Assembly (NCBI GenBank): GCA_019614645.1
Contig: JABWDB010000002.1
Location: 23,983,501-24,047,500 of the forward strand
Reading direction: 5' to 3'
Origin: Stratiolaelaps scimitus
Taxonomy: Eukaryota > Arthropoda > Arachnida > Mesostigmata > Laelapidae
DNA length: 64,000 nt
Positions 23,001 through 34,999 of the stretch are shown here, piece by piece. The notes under the pieces are model-generated. The model was not told the origin of the DNA. It was given only the letters and a program-made list of their open reading frames with translations, and searched no databases. Each line of letters begins with the position of its first letter. Within the stretch, counting starts at the first letter, position 1. Both the position numbers and the translations under genes were made by a program.

Positions 23001-24049
23001 CGCCCGCACTGGAGATATGGTTCTAAGAGATTAGATGGGGTACACAAAGGCATGGCTACGCCCATCCAAATGGAGAGTCGGAAACGAGGAGTGGAAGGTC
23101 TGTTCTACAAGGGAAGTGGTCGAAAGGAGAGAGTAAATAGATGTAAATACTTAACCGGAAGCCGCTCGGAGCTGAACGGCTCAGGACAGCGCCACTCCAC
23201 CGCCGTGCAAGCACTGTCCACGCTAAACTGTCCCGTAGTACATGTCTCTTCTTAATATGAAATCTACGCTCATCCAAATCTTCAGCCCTGGTACATGAGG
23301 ATCCAAAATGCCTCATGTAAAGGAAACGACCCAAATCATAAATGTCAAATAGCACAATGCGATCAGATAGTAATCGTTATAGACATTGCGGACGCATGTA
23401 TAGATACTGTTCAGTGGAAACACGAAAATGCACGGCGACGCTAATCAACCAGACGAATACATAATCAGCTAGCAGCTGTGTGGCAATGATAATTGCCAAT
23501 ATCCATCCTCAACTTGTTAGTGTCCCATAGTCCTCACGACTTCAAACGTTTCAAAACGGCGAAGCGCAAGATGCGTCTGGTAGCTGACCCTCGCACAACG
23601 AACTGGTCGTTGGTGTTTAATACAATAATTGGCCGCTACGCTACACTGGCCTGTTGCGTCGTTCAATGTGACATGTTTCATTAAGCCGGCCGCTCGTTCC
23701 CCCACAGTCGTAGACATCGGTTAGTTAAGCTGCACGGAAGTGCGTCGCAAACCGTTGTTACATCGTTTAGCCGCATGTCTCTCTCTCTATCATCCTTTGC
23801 GATCCCCTAATAGAGAGCTACTGGTCCAATTCGTGAGACGAGGCGGGAACGGACAAGGCGGTTTGTTGAAACAGTCGCATAGCGTCGCTGTAAATGGATA
23901 TAACAGCTGACTGACCCCGTTATTTGACCTCGTTATTCTTCGGAGTCGGTCGCTAGCTCCGGTCACGAAACCATAGGCAGCTGCCACCCCTAGACTAACA
24001 TATAACTGTTGTTATTGCTGCTGCCGCTGTTGTTGATGACAATAGTGTG
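20040..24049. other. No gene recognised
   Basis: AT-rich at first, then slightly GC-richer patches near 22090-22330, 22570-22900 and 23040-23240 with short frames on both strands and no recognisable domain. A short palindrome (CATGAGG...CCTCATG) lies near 23293-23316. Likely intergenic or intronic. Confidence 0.55.
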
Positions 24050-24101
24050 TTTCATTCATTCAATGTGAGGTTTATTTACGGAATTCAAATTCAAACAAAT
24101 G

Positions 24102-24107
24102 TTTATT
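24102..24107 (-). terminator. AATAAA signal of the LINE
   Basis: On the minus strand AATAAA lies about 155 bases after the LINE stop codon, with a second copy at 24071-24076 close to the element's 3' tail. Confidence 0.45.
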
Positions 24108-24260
24108 GACGGAACTGCTATATACATGCTTAAGTTCTCGTAAAAATAATAGTTAAAAGAATTATTGCAACGTATATTTTATATATAAAGGGTACACATT
24201 TTTTTTTTGTACAATATGTAAACATTGGGTAAGATACAAAACAACTATCCACAAAAATAT

Positions 24261-25922
24261 CTACATCTGATTGATAAAAAATTTTTTCACCTCCGCTGCA
24301 AACTTTTTTGCCGAGGAGAGTGAACGAATCTCGCGAGGAAGAGAGCCCCAGACTGCCGGCAAGCGATAAGGGAGAGCATGGCGGCTAGATTCTTTAACGG
24401 CAAAAGGTATCACAAACTCAGTTGGTCTGCGGGCCGTTCTTCGCACCACAGTGGTAATTGGGAAAGTAATGTCGTTTGGAATACGTCCCTTCGACATCTT
24501 AAAGGCAAGAAGAGCTACGTGAATCAAATACATAACGCTCAGCTTAGGCAATTCGTACTTCCCCAGAATGTCGGCGACGGAGTCGGAGCGACGTCTGCCA
24601 AAGATAGCCCGTAGTGCATCATTCTGAACAACCTCTCCTCTCCGAAGAATCATGCTGTAGCCTCCTCCCCAGATAGAGATCCCGTAGCACAACAGAGGTA
24701 CCAATAAAACTTTATAGAGGTGTAAAGGGCCATCCACAGGAACCCCACGCTCTCTCAGGCGACGCAAGTTGGCCACCACTGCGTAGCATTTGGGCATGAA
24801 GCTCCCTATGTGGTCCTGCCAGCGCATGTTTTCATGAAGCGTAAGGCCAAGGCACTTCGCAGACGATGACCAGTGCATCGTTTCACCGGCTACCTGTGTC
24901 GGCGACACCTGCACATTTCGTTGAGGCGGGCGAAAGAGAATGAGGTTGGTCTTGGTCGTGTTGATTACCAGACCGAATCTTTCGAAGGTGTTGATAACCC
25001 CCTCCACCTTCTTTAGAGCCTCTTCGATGTCGAGTTGCAGCGATGAAGGCCGAATTCGAAACAGAAGCGAAGTGTCGTCCGCGTATGCAATGGTCCTACA
25101 AAATTTCCCACCAGCGATTTTGAGAAGAATGAAATTGACTAGAATTAGAAACATAAACGGCCCTAGAATGGATCCCTGGGGCGTGCCAATGTCAACTTCC
25201 AGCCAGTCCGATTCGATGTCCGCTACTTTCACCGCCTGTCGCCTCGCGGACAAGTACGAGCGAAACCAGTCAACGACACCGGGTTGGCATCCAAGGCACT
25301 TCAAGGCCTGCAGGAAAAATGTATGCCGAAGACAATTGAACGCAGCAGAGACATCCAATAAGACGCCCAGACATACCTGGTTGTTCTCAATGGTGTCAGA
25401 TATTTCCTGCCACAGGTGGGCCATTGCGAGTTCAGTCGAGCGTGCCCTACGAAAACCGAATTGACTAGCTGAGAGAAAATCTATCGAGTGAAGATATTTC
25501 TCCAGGCGGACCATCACTACCTTCTCGATCACCTTGGACAAGTAATCAACCAACGAGATTGGTCGGTAATTTGACAGATGCTTCCGATCCCCCTTCTTCT
25601 TATATAGTGGTATAACTGAAGCGTCTTTCAACTTGCGTGGAAATGTCCCCCTACTCAGCGACAGATTGGCTATGTGAGCAAAAGGTCTCGCGAGCACCGC
25701 CGACGCACGTTTTACCAGAGCGCTGGGGATCCCTGCTGCGCCTGTAGACCAACTAGCCTTCGTAGATTCAAGCACTGTCTGAATCTCCACACAGTTGACT
25801 TGGGAGAACTCAAATGTGGTGTTTCGACAGGGCCAGATCGATGTAAGCTCCGGCTCGATATTATCGTCGATCCGAAGAGAGGCAACCGTTTTTTTACAGT
25901 TACATACGCTCTTGTTCTCGTT
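24261..25922 (-). CDS. Reverse transcriptase (RVT_1), LINE ORF2 3' part
   Basis: The frame is uninterrupted for 553 codons; the first possible listed start is GTG at 25790 (509 residues), but a further 44 in-frame codons upstream also read like ORF2. Numbered from the GTG: the fingers motif LSNYRPISL is at 72-80; ASQFGFRRARSTE at 108-120; motif A LDVSAAFN at 145-152 with the catalytic Asp 146; motif B GTPQGSILGP at 202-211; motif C YADD at 236-239; the KTNLILF segment near 280; CLGLTLHENMRW at 313-324; and a C-terminal YRLPAVWGSLPREI. All three catalytic aspartates are present, so the enzyme core looks intact. The usual AFD of motif A is AFN. Without endonuclease and 5' promoter the copy is probably not autonomous. 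Confidence 0.93.
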   Translation of the reverse strand, partial: NENKSVCNCKKTVASLRIDDNIEPELTSIWPCRNTTFEFSQVNCVEIQTVLESTKASWSTGAAGIPSALVKRASAVLARPFAHIANLSLSRGTFPRKLKDASVIPLYKKKGDRKHLSNYRPISLVDYLSKVIEKVVMVRLEKYLHSIDFLSASQFGFRRARSTELAMAHLWQEISDTIENNQVCLGVLLDVSAAFNCLRHTFFLQALKCLGCQPGVVDWFRSYLSARRQAVKVADIESDWLEVDIGTPQGSILGPFMFLILVNFILLKIAGGKFCRTIAYADDTSLLFRIRPSSLQLDIEEALKKVEGVINTFERFGLVINTTKTNLILFRPPQRNVQVSPTQVAGETMHWSSSAKCLGLTLHENMRWQDHIGSFMPKCYAVVANLRRLRERGVPVDGPLHLYKVLLVPLLCYGISIWGGGYSMILRRGEVVQNDALRAIFGRRRSDSVADILGKYELPKLSVMYLIHVALLAFKMSKGRIPNDITFPITTVVRRTARRPTEFVIPFAVKESSRHALPYRLPAVWGSLPREIRSLSSAKKFAAEVKKFFINQM

Positions 25923-26054
25923 TTAAAAAAATGTATTAGCCTGTTTGTTAATTGTGGACTCTATGGGGCCGACACGAAAAGAAGGCCGTCGATGAGGAAC
26001 GACGATGTTGAGGTGCGGGACAGGAGGATCGGGGGTAGGCATCCTTACCTAAAA

Positions 26055-26086
26055 GGTTAAGAGCTGAGGTCTGTCAGATAGAGGAA
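26055..26086 (+). repeat. Dispersed 32-bp repeat, copy 2
   Basis: Matches 1870-1901 at 29 of 32 positions. On the minus strand the repeat is followed by TTTTAG and then GTAAGG (26049-26044), which looks like a splice donor. It lies about 130 bases from the 5' end of the LINE. Confidence 0.75.
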
Positions 26087-27036
26087 TAGCAGAAGAGGAA
26101 AGTCAGAGATACAATGTTCTCGTACAAACGTTATTTCCCTTCTGTCGTTATTAGTGGGGTTTACAGCAAAGCTAACAATTTAAACTGTTTAGTAAATTTT
26201 AATACCGTCAATTTGATTTGACCTTTACTTTTCATATTACCTCTATAGACATCACTTCTATAACGAAATGGTTAGTCGATCTTTTACGACGATTCGCTGA
26301 GTTAACAGATACAGTTACGTATTTCAAAACGGCACCTTTGTCCTACAGCGCAATCAGGAAAACCATCCGATGACTTTCTGTACAACAAGATTGGGCGCGT
26401 TGGAGACCTGTTGAAGAGTGGCACAAGAGAATAAACGGAGACACCGAGCAACGAAGTCAGGGGGGATTTGGAGAGGAGTCGAAGTAATTGTGGGAGATTA
26501 ATGGTGCTGAGGTACGCCTATGCGGACACCAGCGGTGACCTTGGCTGCGCTCGGCCTGGTCCGACTGCTTCGTACCTAACAAATGTGATAATTGCAGCTA
26601 GACTTCGGCGCGCATGTCCATGCGTGTAAATAATGCAAAACGAACTATATACTTCAATTAATATTAACACTCGTTACTTGGTGCATTGCCAGTCTTCAGA
26701 AGGTAGCCCGACCTGCACCGTCGGCTCTTCGAAGGTCATAGGTCGCAGGTCCTTCTCTCTCTCTCTCTCTCTCTCTCTGTACATTCGTTCACAAAGGGGG
26801 CTCGCACGGCTTGCCGGGACAGACTGGTCGACAAAAGATCTGACGGACAACATCGATCACACAATCCTATTAACCCAATTAAGGCAGCTAAATGAACCGC
26901 GAATCTAACCGGCGTGCAAAGGAAAGAAGCGGGGTAGGTGGAAGGGCAGATGTCACAAAGAATCAGACAGGATGGCAACTGTCGGCTTGTTGACAAGCCA
27001 GTGGAACTAGTTAAACAATCGCTAGAATTGGCTGGG
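26087..27036. other. No gene; one (TC)n repeat
   Basis: Only short frames. A (TC)n microsatellite occupies 26753-26778. Confidence 0.55.
26753..26778. repeat. (TC)n microsatellite
   Basis: Perfect TC run of 13 units. Similar runs lie at 50989-51014 and 57422-57443. Confidence 0.95.
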
Positions 27037-27297
27037 TTAGACACATGTTTCTAGGATCTGTGACAGGATGTTGACGTCAGGGATGCCTTGGATGGGGTGA
27101 CAAGTACCAACCCTGGGAACGTCACAGCAGTTCAAGTACTGGATATTGACAAGCTGGTCGTCTGTAGTTAACGCAAAGAGAATACAAATTAAGGAATTAA
27201 ACATACCTGTAGGGAAGAGCAGCTCCCGTTGCGCTCTAGCAAGATACAGATATGCTAGGGGCAGCCAATAAACAGATATATCGATGCCTTCGTGCAC
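27037..27297 (-). CDS. Candidate gene end with a 45-nt intron
   Basis: On the minus strand CCCTACAG|GTATGT (27206) and CGTTAACTACAG (27162) define a 45-nt pyrimidine-rich candidate intron with near-consensus ends. Joining the flanks gives RAQRELLFPTDDQLVNIQYL continuing through NCCDVPRVGTCHPIQG to TAA at 27037. Because 45 is a multiple of three the unspliced frame is open too. Upstream on the same strand an open segment at 27384-27510 follows a good acceptor (CAATATCTGTTGCTGCCTCAG), and frames at 27507-27749 and 27799-28032 are open, so a compact minus-strand gene at 27.0-28.0 kb is possible. No domain is recognised. Confidence 0.25.
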   Translation of the reverse strand: MHEGIDISVYWLPLAYLYLARAQRELLFPTGMFNSLICILFALTTDDQLVNIQYLNCCDVPRVGTCHPIQGIPDVNILSQILETCV

Positions 27298-27383
27298 GGA
27301 CAGCTATCTCTGTAAGTGCTTATAAGTGCTTCTATAATGCACGATGAGATACTGCAAAAATTTTCGCTTTTCAATTAGCAAAC

Positions 27384-27510
27384 CTCTGAGCCCTCTGGGG
27401 GTTATACTTGGAAAAACATTGGCAGGTGAAATGGCGTACAAAGCAACTCGACGATTCTGGAAACGATATTCACACAGCATGTGGTAACGACTGACTTGGT
27501 TGAACCTCAG
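27384..27510 (-). CDS. Candidate exon of the same minus-strand gene
   Basis: It begins after a strong acceptor on the minus strand (TTCAATATCTGTTGCTGCCTCAG) and is open for 42 codons (RFNQVSRYHMLCEYRFQNRR, then VALYAISPANVF). The donor (GAG|GTTTGC) is weak and the next exon is unclear. The acceptor overlaps the palindrome CCTCAGCTGAGG. Confidence 0.18.
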
Positions 27511-28032
27511 CTGAGGCAGCAACAGATATTGAACCTAACAGGAGGAGCAAACAGTCCTCTGAGTCTCTGGAGACCCAATATCTGGCTACCAATGAGAAGA
27601 GGTCGCTTTTGAGAAGAACCCAGCTCGTTCCAACATTGGTACTCAGTCTCGGTATGGGGCACTCCGAAGTCGTAATTATCTAGCGCTGTACCCATGAATT
27701 GCAACTTCGTTCTGCATTTCCAGCTCCCTTTGAATTGGAATCGTAACATGCCCTCGAGACATTTTCAGTGGTAATATCGTTTCCTCGATAATGCTAAATT
27801 ATGCCCTCATAGGAGTTCTCGAATAGGCAGCAACTCCTAACCAATCAATGGTCGAATATTCGGGTGCGAGTATTTCGAGCCTATCTAAAAGTACTCGGAC
27901 GTTTCCACTCACACGGCGACACTCGTGCATATTACACCACGCTGGGCTGGACTGATTTAGCTTGGCAGTCTGTGTTGCGCATCGCAATTTCTCCAGAGTG
28001 GAGTGGAGCGACCTCATAGGAAGCTTGAGCAA

Positions 28033-28494
28033 TAGCTCAATGAGTGAGTGACAATGAAGGCTGTCCCTGCCACTTTCAGTTCAATGCATTTGTGATGCCT
28101 ATTGTTCGCTTGTTATAGCTGACCCACCCCCGAGCACTTCTTCGTGTGACAAGCCCAAGGGGAGCATCAATCAGAACGCAGCGGCCACATTTCTATTGGT
28201 CACATCACTCTCGAACTCTGTCGTATAGCGTACGGATAAACTCAACGAGAAAAAATAAAAAAAAACAATAGATAGAAAGTGAACTAAACGAGAAAGTTCG
28301 TTCTTTTAAAAAAATTGTTACTTTGTGTTTAATCGTTCCTTTTAAAAAAATACATGAATAATTCCATCTGCCATTAGAGAGGCATTGATAGTGACAAGTT
28401 CCAACTGATCTCTAAAGGAACAAAAGTAGACTTTGTTTCAGTTCAATGACAGTGACCTTAAGCTGAAACTCACAGATGGGTACCTATCAACAGG

Positions 28495-28528
<34 letters not shown>

Positions 28529-29962
28529 TAATTATACGAGGAGTCCTACATGAGCTTTCGCTTATTAGTGTGTTAAAGTTGCGCTTGTTGTTGTGGTTGT
28601 AGGCCGTCACATCGTGCGTAGATCCACACGCCCTTAAAAGCAGGCACACAGCCACGCACATGCATTTGCTACTATTATATTTACAGACAGCCAGACCCAA
28701 CTTAGACCCATCGGCCCAACCTGCTCGTCGAGCTCTACGGTGAAGGCACGTCGTACGAACGGACTTGTACAATCCCAGGGCAGAATTCCGACGCGATGCT
28801 TCTGTGCTGGGATGAGAGCGAACTGTACCATCTCTCTCTCTCGCCTTCGCTCACAGCTCGAAACTCATTGCCAGAAGGGAACACGATCCATGTTACTGTG
28901 GTGTTCTGTTCTGCACGTTGACATCATATTGCAACGATCGTGAACCGACCACTTCGTGCACGTGTCCCCACGTATCACTCATACTTACGGTGGATGCACT
29001 TAGGGGGCTTTGAATGAACAGTCCCTTTTAGGGTCGTAACTCCTCTAGTCGACTGGCAGCATGTCCTGAGCTGCCGACGGAAGCACTCGAAATGTCGATA
29101 AGCTCGGTCGCTTCCAGTGCAGCAATGTGCACAAAATTACTATAAGTAGCGGTTGTTTAAATGGACGCCAACTATTACAAGCCGTATAATCGGAACTTGG
29201 TAGAACAATCTATAATAGAAATGTGTATCACACTGTTGTGGTCGAATTGTATTGAGTAGATGCGCAACAGGTATCCATGACTAGTTAGAAATCCTGCTTG
29301 ATGACGAAGGATGTTAGTTGTTATACTGTATTGCCATTGAACAATGGATACAAGGTATTTGCTAGTATAACAATATCTGCCACTAATGTCCACTTTCAAC
29401 TAACTCGAACAGAGCACGTTTAGATCGATAAGATATTATAGCTGTTAAGTAAGTTTTTTAGGATGGTACAAAAAAACAAATGCTTATGAATGCTTTGGGT
29501 ATGTATTTATACAGTAGTAGCGTATTTGATGCTGAGTATATATGCAAAGCTGATCCGCAAGTGGGTTCACATTTTATAAATACGAAGTCGTTATTGTGAC
29601 CTAAAAAAGGCACCTCTAGAAGATTTTCATCGTACCATCAAAATTGTCTAAGTACTCGTAAACACTGGTCTTTGTGTTCACAAAATTCTCACTAATTAAG
29701 TGATCAACGCTAGATATTATTCATTGTGAAGTATAACACAATTTCTCACAGGTATTATTAAATATGCACATTTACATTACATTTGATTGAATGTAAATTG
29801 CATCCTGCGCGTATACGGATATTGTCCACTCTGTCTGCTAAATTCAGCCTTGCAAAATGCGAGTATGATTTTTCCTGGGTCCGGTTACTCTCTGAACAGT
29901 TTTCCAATGCGTTCAGCGAACGTGCAAATTGTTACATCCTTCTTCTTCTCCTCCTCTACAGA
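28033..29962. other. No gene; TA repeat
   Basis: AT-rich. (TA)n at 28496-28525. Short frames on both strands around 28630-28940 are not recognisable. A pyrimidine-rich acceptor is at its right end (29962). Confidence 0.55.
28496..28525. repeat. (TA)n microsatellite
   Basis: Perfect TA run of about 15 units. Confidence 0.95.
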
Positions 29963-30161
29963 CACATTTCGTGGTCATTGCGGCGATGTTTGCACGATCG
30001 TTCCGTCCCTCCGTCGATCGCATCCAGTATTTGTGCTATTCTTTATCACTTTCTGCCGCGAAGCAGTAGGACAGGGTTGGTCCTCTTCAAGACGTGCTTT
30101 TGCATCAATCCTTGTCAGTCATCTTTCTGAGCGGCCGAGCATGCACATCCCCCATTTCTGA
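29963..30161 (+). CDS. Candidate terminal exon after a very strong acceptor
   Basis: The tract TCCTTCTTCTTCTCCTCC followed by TCTACAG ends at 29962 and is among the most convincing acceptors in the window. The longest frame after it uses two bases to finish a codon, then runs 65 codons to TGA at 30159 (FRGHCGDVCTIVPSLRRSHP..., LSERPSMHIPHF). The other two frames are also open for 35 or more codons (one of them to 30130), so the true frame is undecided and an internal donor is possible. No domain is recognised. Confidence 0.2.
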
Positions 30162-30300
30162 CACAGATACATATAGAAAGGTAGACGCCGAGTATCGAGG
30201 GACGTGTGTGTAGGAATGATAGGGGAATACGGGCCAACGAGTGTAGCTGCTATGCTTCTTATTTTCAACCAACCTCCTATATAGATATATACTATCTCAC

Positions 30301-30331
<31 letters not shown>

Positions 30332-30412
30332 ACCTCCTTCGACATACAACGGCAATGTATATAGGGGCATTATATATTTACATACGTACGTACATACAAA
30401 CATACATACATG
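30301..30412. repeat. TA run followed by CATA-type tetranucleotide repeat
   Basis: (TA)n interrupted once by TG at 30301-30330; imperfect CATA/CGTA units at about 30380-30412. Confidence 0.85.
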
Positions 30413-30421
30413 CATATGTAG

Positions 30422-30658
30422 ATAGATTCCTTCATAAACAGACATGCAGGCCAATCCACCGGCGTGGATTTCCAGGGTTTATGGATCACCGATATCGTGG
30501 CAGACTTAGTTGCCACGGCCAAGGCGGCCTGGAATACTGCATACGACTACACTAGCCAGAACCGTAGACTATTCACTTGCCGTACCACTGCCACCAGCGA
30601 CGTCGACAACAATAACTTCGTAGTGGTGGAATACCAGCATCGTGGCGATTGGCTATAA
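30422..30658 (+). CDS. Hypothetical open segment, possible terminal exon
   Basis: Open for 78 codons between TAG at 30419 and TAA at 30656, with many C- or G-ending codons and no internal ATG near the start, so an exon with an upstream acceptor would be required (ACATGCAG at 30449 is a weak candidate). The peptide contains GLWITDIVADLVATAKAAW, then a polar C-terminus (TTATSDVDNNNFVVVEYQHR). I do not recognise it. Confidence 0.2.
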   Translation: MDSFINRHAGQSTGVDFQGLWITDIVADLVATAKAAWNTAYDYTSQNRRLFTCRTTATSDVDNNNFVVVEYQHRGDWL

Positions 30659-31119
30659 TACAGCTATACAGGTTATAGTAACGTAGACGACTCTGCTATG
30701 GCCGGTCGCTTACGCTGAGCGAATCAGGGAAGCCGGCCGACTGTATCTGCTGCGCTGCCTGCAACCAGAAGATGGCCATTGATGGGTTGCTTTGCTTGAC
30801 CTCTCTACTGCTCTCCTCGCCTCTCAATGTTCACTCACCGAAGTGCCTGCCAGCCTACCTCTCCTTTAATCGCCTATCCATACAAATATAAGTTGCGGCG
30901 GCGGCGATGGCTGCAGCAGCGGCGTGGTAAGACCAGTGCTCGTAGTCTTCGGAGCCGCCGAGCCGTTTTGATAGATGACCTACAGTGAACAGGGTCCGTA
31001 GCATTTCAGTATAGAGCAGGAGTCTTAGTCTGGCTGGGCTGGACGAGTCGAAGCTGAGAACATGGAAGGAGGGCAACGTCACTTTCAAAGTTCACCAGAG
31101 CAGCTCGTTATCTTGCTAC

Positions 31120-31328
<209 letters not shown>

Positions 31329-31799
31329 GTCTGTATCAGTGACTCGCCCGACAGGCTATGCACGTCATCCGTCGCCGTTAATCGGGTTCAAAGCGCGTGA
31401 TGGCAGTTGCTGTCGTCGTCGTCGAAAAAACCAATATCTACCGCCAGTTATACCCGCCCGCGCCTACTGCTGCCGTTTGGCAAAATGCGCCGACATATCA
31501 ATGGGAGTCCAGTATAGGGACATGGTTTGGAGAGTTATGTAGACTATGTGTACACAATACAATGTAGCAAACCAGCCATTGATAAATGACTTGTTTACTA
31601 CATTTATATGCAGACAAAACTGTGTGTCGATGAGCGAAACACAAACAACGTCCTAGGTTTTCGGACCGACTGTCAGCCAACATTTACCGTCAACGGTACC
31701 GCTTTTAGCACACTAACAGCGTCACGGGAGAGTCTCTTAACTAATGGATATATATCGATTCATCGTCACCGTACTAGGCTGATATAGCGAAACACTTGA

Positions 31800-31990
31800 G
31801 GTCGATTTTGTGGGCTAACTCCCAGTACAGATTCAACGTCTACGGTACAACTGCATTCGGCATTGCTATTTTTTCCATTAGACGGACTCCTTAAATGTAA
31901 ATGTACAAGAGTGGGGATCGAATGCGTGCAACTACGTGTCTCCTCCGATTGCAAGGTGAACACGAATGCATCACGCCGCCGGGGGCTCGA
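31800..31990 (-). repeat. tRNA-derived SINE, copy 2
   Basis: Read on the minus strand, a box-A-like start (CGGCGGCGTGATGC) is followed by CCTTGCAATCGGAGGAGACACG, a box B (ATTCGATCCCC, plus positions 31913-31923), then ACATTTACATTTAAGG, AGTCCGTCT and GCAGTTGTACCGTAGACGTT. The same blocks in the same order occur at 54790-54970 on the plus strand, though the flanks differ. This shows an interspersed RNA polymerase III-type retroposon family. The copy is diverged and carries a small insertion after the GTCCGTCT block. Confidence 0.8.
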
Positions 31991-34900
31991 CAAAACACAC
32001 TACAGCTCATGGTAAAAAAGCATTTTGACTTTTGAGATATTTATACATGAACCGACGGCTGGCGGTAAATATATCGTATCCTCTTTATGGAAGTGTTTAG
32101 ACTGCTCATGCATGATTAATGAAATTCATATACAAAGCTAATTCGGAGAGTATATTATTGTGTGAGAGTCGATTAGTAATGATTAGTCTCATTGTGTCGT
32201 ATGTAAGTCGGAATGACAACAAGGTGTGCCATTCGTTCTGCTATTTGTAGACGGATCTTGCTGTCAACTTCAAATTTTGAATGTCAAATGCCAATTTCAA
32301 AATACAAGACAGGATTGATCTACAGGAAGACAGAACGCAATTGTTCTTATCCATTAATCAATAAATCGAGTTTCGTAGACACAGCGCATTCACTACTAAG
32401 TCGCCCTTCGATGATTCAGTTCCCTTCGTTGTTCGTATGGTGTTCCATCAGGAATAAGGCTAAACGCCGCGATCGGTCATCAGTGAGCGTTACCACCGAC
32501 TTCCTGACCATATCATGTGAGGATAACACGATATCGGGTGGACATAACCTCCGCCACTGGGAGCCGTCTGTGCCACCACGCCAGGATTTTGGCAATCGAA
32601 GAAGCCAAACAGACATGGATTGGTGCTATACCCATTTTCGGTGTAGGCAACTGCCGACCTTGGCATGTTCTGAGAATAGGCCGTAGGTATCCCAAGGTGG
32701 TTCGCCTTAAACAGCTGCGACGCAGACGCCGCTCGAATGATTTAGGCTAAAATGGTACAGCCACTTAAAGCAGTGGCGGCAATCCACATCGACAATAGGT
32801 GATCCATTTTTTTTGTTCGTTCTATTTACGTATCCAGATTACATGGCCATAAAACAGCACTCACTCACGAGAATATTGGCAACCTACACGAACTGTTTGC
32901 TTGCTCAATTTCCACTAGATTTTGTTGTCGGGTAATTTCGTTTCTTTGCATATCAAATATACAATGTTCAACGTGGCTTTATCCATCGATAATTGATAAG
33001 ATTCCAGTCTGCAACGTAGTTTGAGTGACCGCGGGCAACAGGCCCTATACATTATGTTACAATATATTATTAAGCGCGCTGCTGTTCCCAAGGTACTCTA
33101 AGCAATTTTCACTTGTAAATTATGCACTTCTATACCAACATCTCTATGATGTCTAGACAAAGCTTCGTGAGAGTGTATCGAACTAGAGAAATAGCTGAAA
33201 TCTCTCAGTTCTTCATATAATATATAAACGCCGAGATGTTAAGGGTATTATCGAGAATTATAAGCTTCTCAACGTGTGTGCTCTCCGATGTTCGTTAATG
33301 TCAGCAAGCCAGAAACAACGCGTGCGTTCGCTCTCTGATGTCCACTCAGTAGTGCCGAACTGCATGCCATCATCATGATCGTCGAGATCGTTTATATTAC
33401 TTTAGCATAAGTACAACTATTCCACAATACATAGTTCTCGTAATATAGTTCTGTCTATCTGCAGAAAAGAACTAAAATCATTTTCGAGTTTCTCCACAAG
33501 TACATATACGTCAACGAACCTAAGCAAGCGTTAATTGATTGGATGTCACGGCCTGTATTATGAAATGTCGAAATTCAGGTTGAAACAGATCCCTTAGAGC
33601 TGTTCGCGTGTTGTCTCATATCGATAGTATATTATATCTCTGGCACTAATTTCAAGGCAACTGATCATTCAATGAAAACATCTATTTTTCATAGATTTAT
33701 TTACGAAAAATACTCTCATCGCCGCCTTCTTTGCTTTTGGATAGGCTGATCGTTTATCGTTATGTCAATATCTATAAATTTCGCGTTTATAAGTTCATAA
33801 AAAAACACATTTTCAGACTCAGCGATCTATCTGGCGACAGCTACATTCAAATGCAGTTCAGCCACAGGTTACAATTTTTATTTTCCCCGAGCTCATCTGA
33901 TGTGCACATGATACCTATATAGTTTAGTATTGTCTACATCCTGCTTCTAAAGTAAGCGTTTTCGTCACGTTCGTTGTTCCGTATCTACAGGGCTCATTTT
34001 ACGTAAAGGAAAGGGCCTATACCTTGTCGATCCGTCTGTACTCCGTGCTCATCTCCACATAAATATATATATATATATGTATATACATCTGTGTAGGTCG
34101 TTCGTGTAGTAGAAATAAATGGGTATATAGTAGTAGTGGTCGTAGTCGAAGCGGCGTTCGAACAGATCTTTCCAAAGGGACCATCACTAGCGGCCGCACC
34201 GTCGGCGAGCTCGTGATTTATGAACCAATCCGCGGAGAAAGCGCGCTATATATTATTTTCCTGGCCGGTGGTGGGCCTCAACTTGAGCAGGAGCTCTGAA
34301 ACCTAAGAACAACTTTGAAACCTTCCAGACGATGCATGGAAAAGGCACGCACACCAACCGGCCACGACGAGCAGGGGAAGAACAAAAGAGACAATTTATC
34401 TTCACGAGAAGATCAGAATCCAACAGTTTCTCCTTGAATCTAACGAGACGTGTACGTCTCACACTAAAAAAGCAAACGGCTTTTGCTATCTAAAGATACC
34501 CGGATTAAAATCAGATCATGCGTCTGAAGTTATAAATACAACGCTTCAAGCTCCAGCGTGATCCTATTGTACGTGGAGTACTCGTTGAGCTTTTTCCTAA
34601 TCGAAATGATGATTTAAGTCGCTTGCGATCAGAATGCACGAGGCAGGCGGTGCAAGGTGACGTGTCGGTTAAAATGAGCTCAGATTTACTGCAAATTGCT
34701 TCGTATAGAATCAAAATCGGGAATATCAGATAGAAGGACATCGTTCAATATTAAATATAACATTAAACTATATCTTGCTTTGAGCAGATCAACTGCTGTA
34801 AGCATAAGGAACAAACTACCGCATTAGCGTACAGGAATAATTCGGCCACTTCCGGGTTTATATATATATATATATATATGTATATATAGAAAGAGAGAGA

Positions 34901-34999
34901 GGGAGAGAAAGCCCCTCTGGAGTAACATATTCGCAATGGGCTCCTGTGTGGTGAGGGGATGACCCACAGGCCTAGCGCTATAGTCCTCTGCATCGAGTA
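31991..34999. other. No gene recognised
   Basis: Largely AT-rich. Frames at 32213-32686 (+) and 32416-32750 (both strands) are open but show no domain. A pyrimidine-poor acceptor CACATTTTCAG ends at 33817, before a 34-codon frame (LSDLSGDSYIQMQF...). TA repeats at about 34061-34079 and 34861-34890. Confidence 0.5.

Larger units (their letters stand above)
24050..25922 (-). mobile_element. 5'-truncated non-LTR retrotransposon (L2/CR1-like LINE)
   Basis: The element carries one long reverse-transcriptase frame on the minus strand. It ends about 210 bases beyond the stop, where the minus strand reads TTGAATGAATGAAA (24050-24063), a short TGAA-type tandem tail of the kind known from L2/CR1-group LINEs. 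AATAAA occurs on the minus strand at 24102-24107 and 24071-24076. Neither an upstream endonuclease domain nor an ORF1 is present; the frame meets a stop at 25923-25925. This is the usual 5'-truncation of LINE insertions. Target-site duplications are not obvious by eye. The clade call rests on the C-terminal pattern and tail and is tentative. Confidence 0.92.

Noticed and set aside
26041..26086. Spliced-leader RNA gene (exon-like segment ending AG|GTAAGG)
   Set aside because: No Sm-site-like or stem-loop region is visible after the donor, and the second copy at 1870 lacks the donor.
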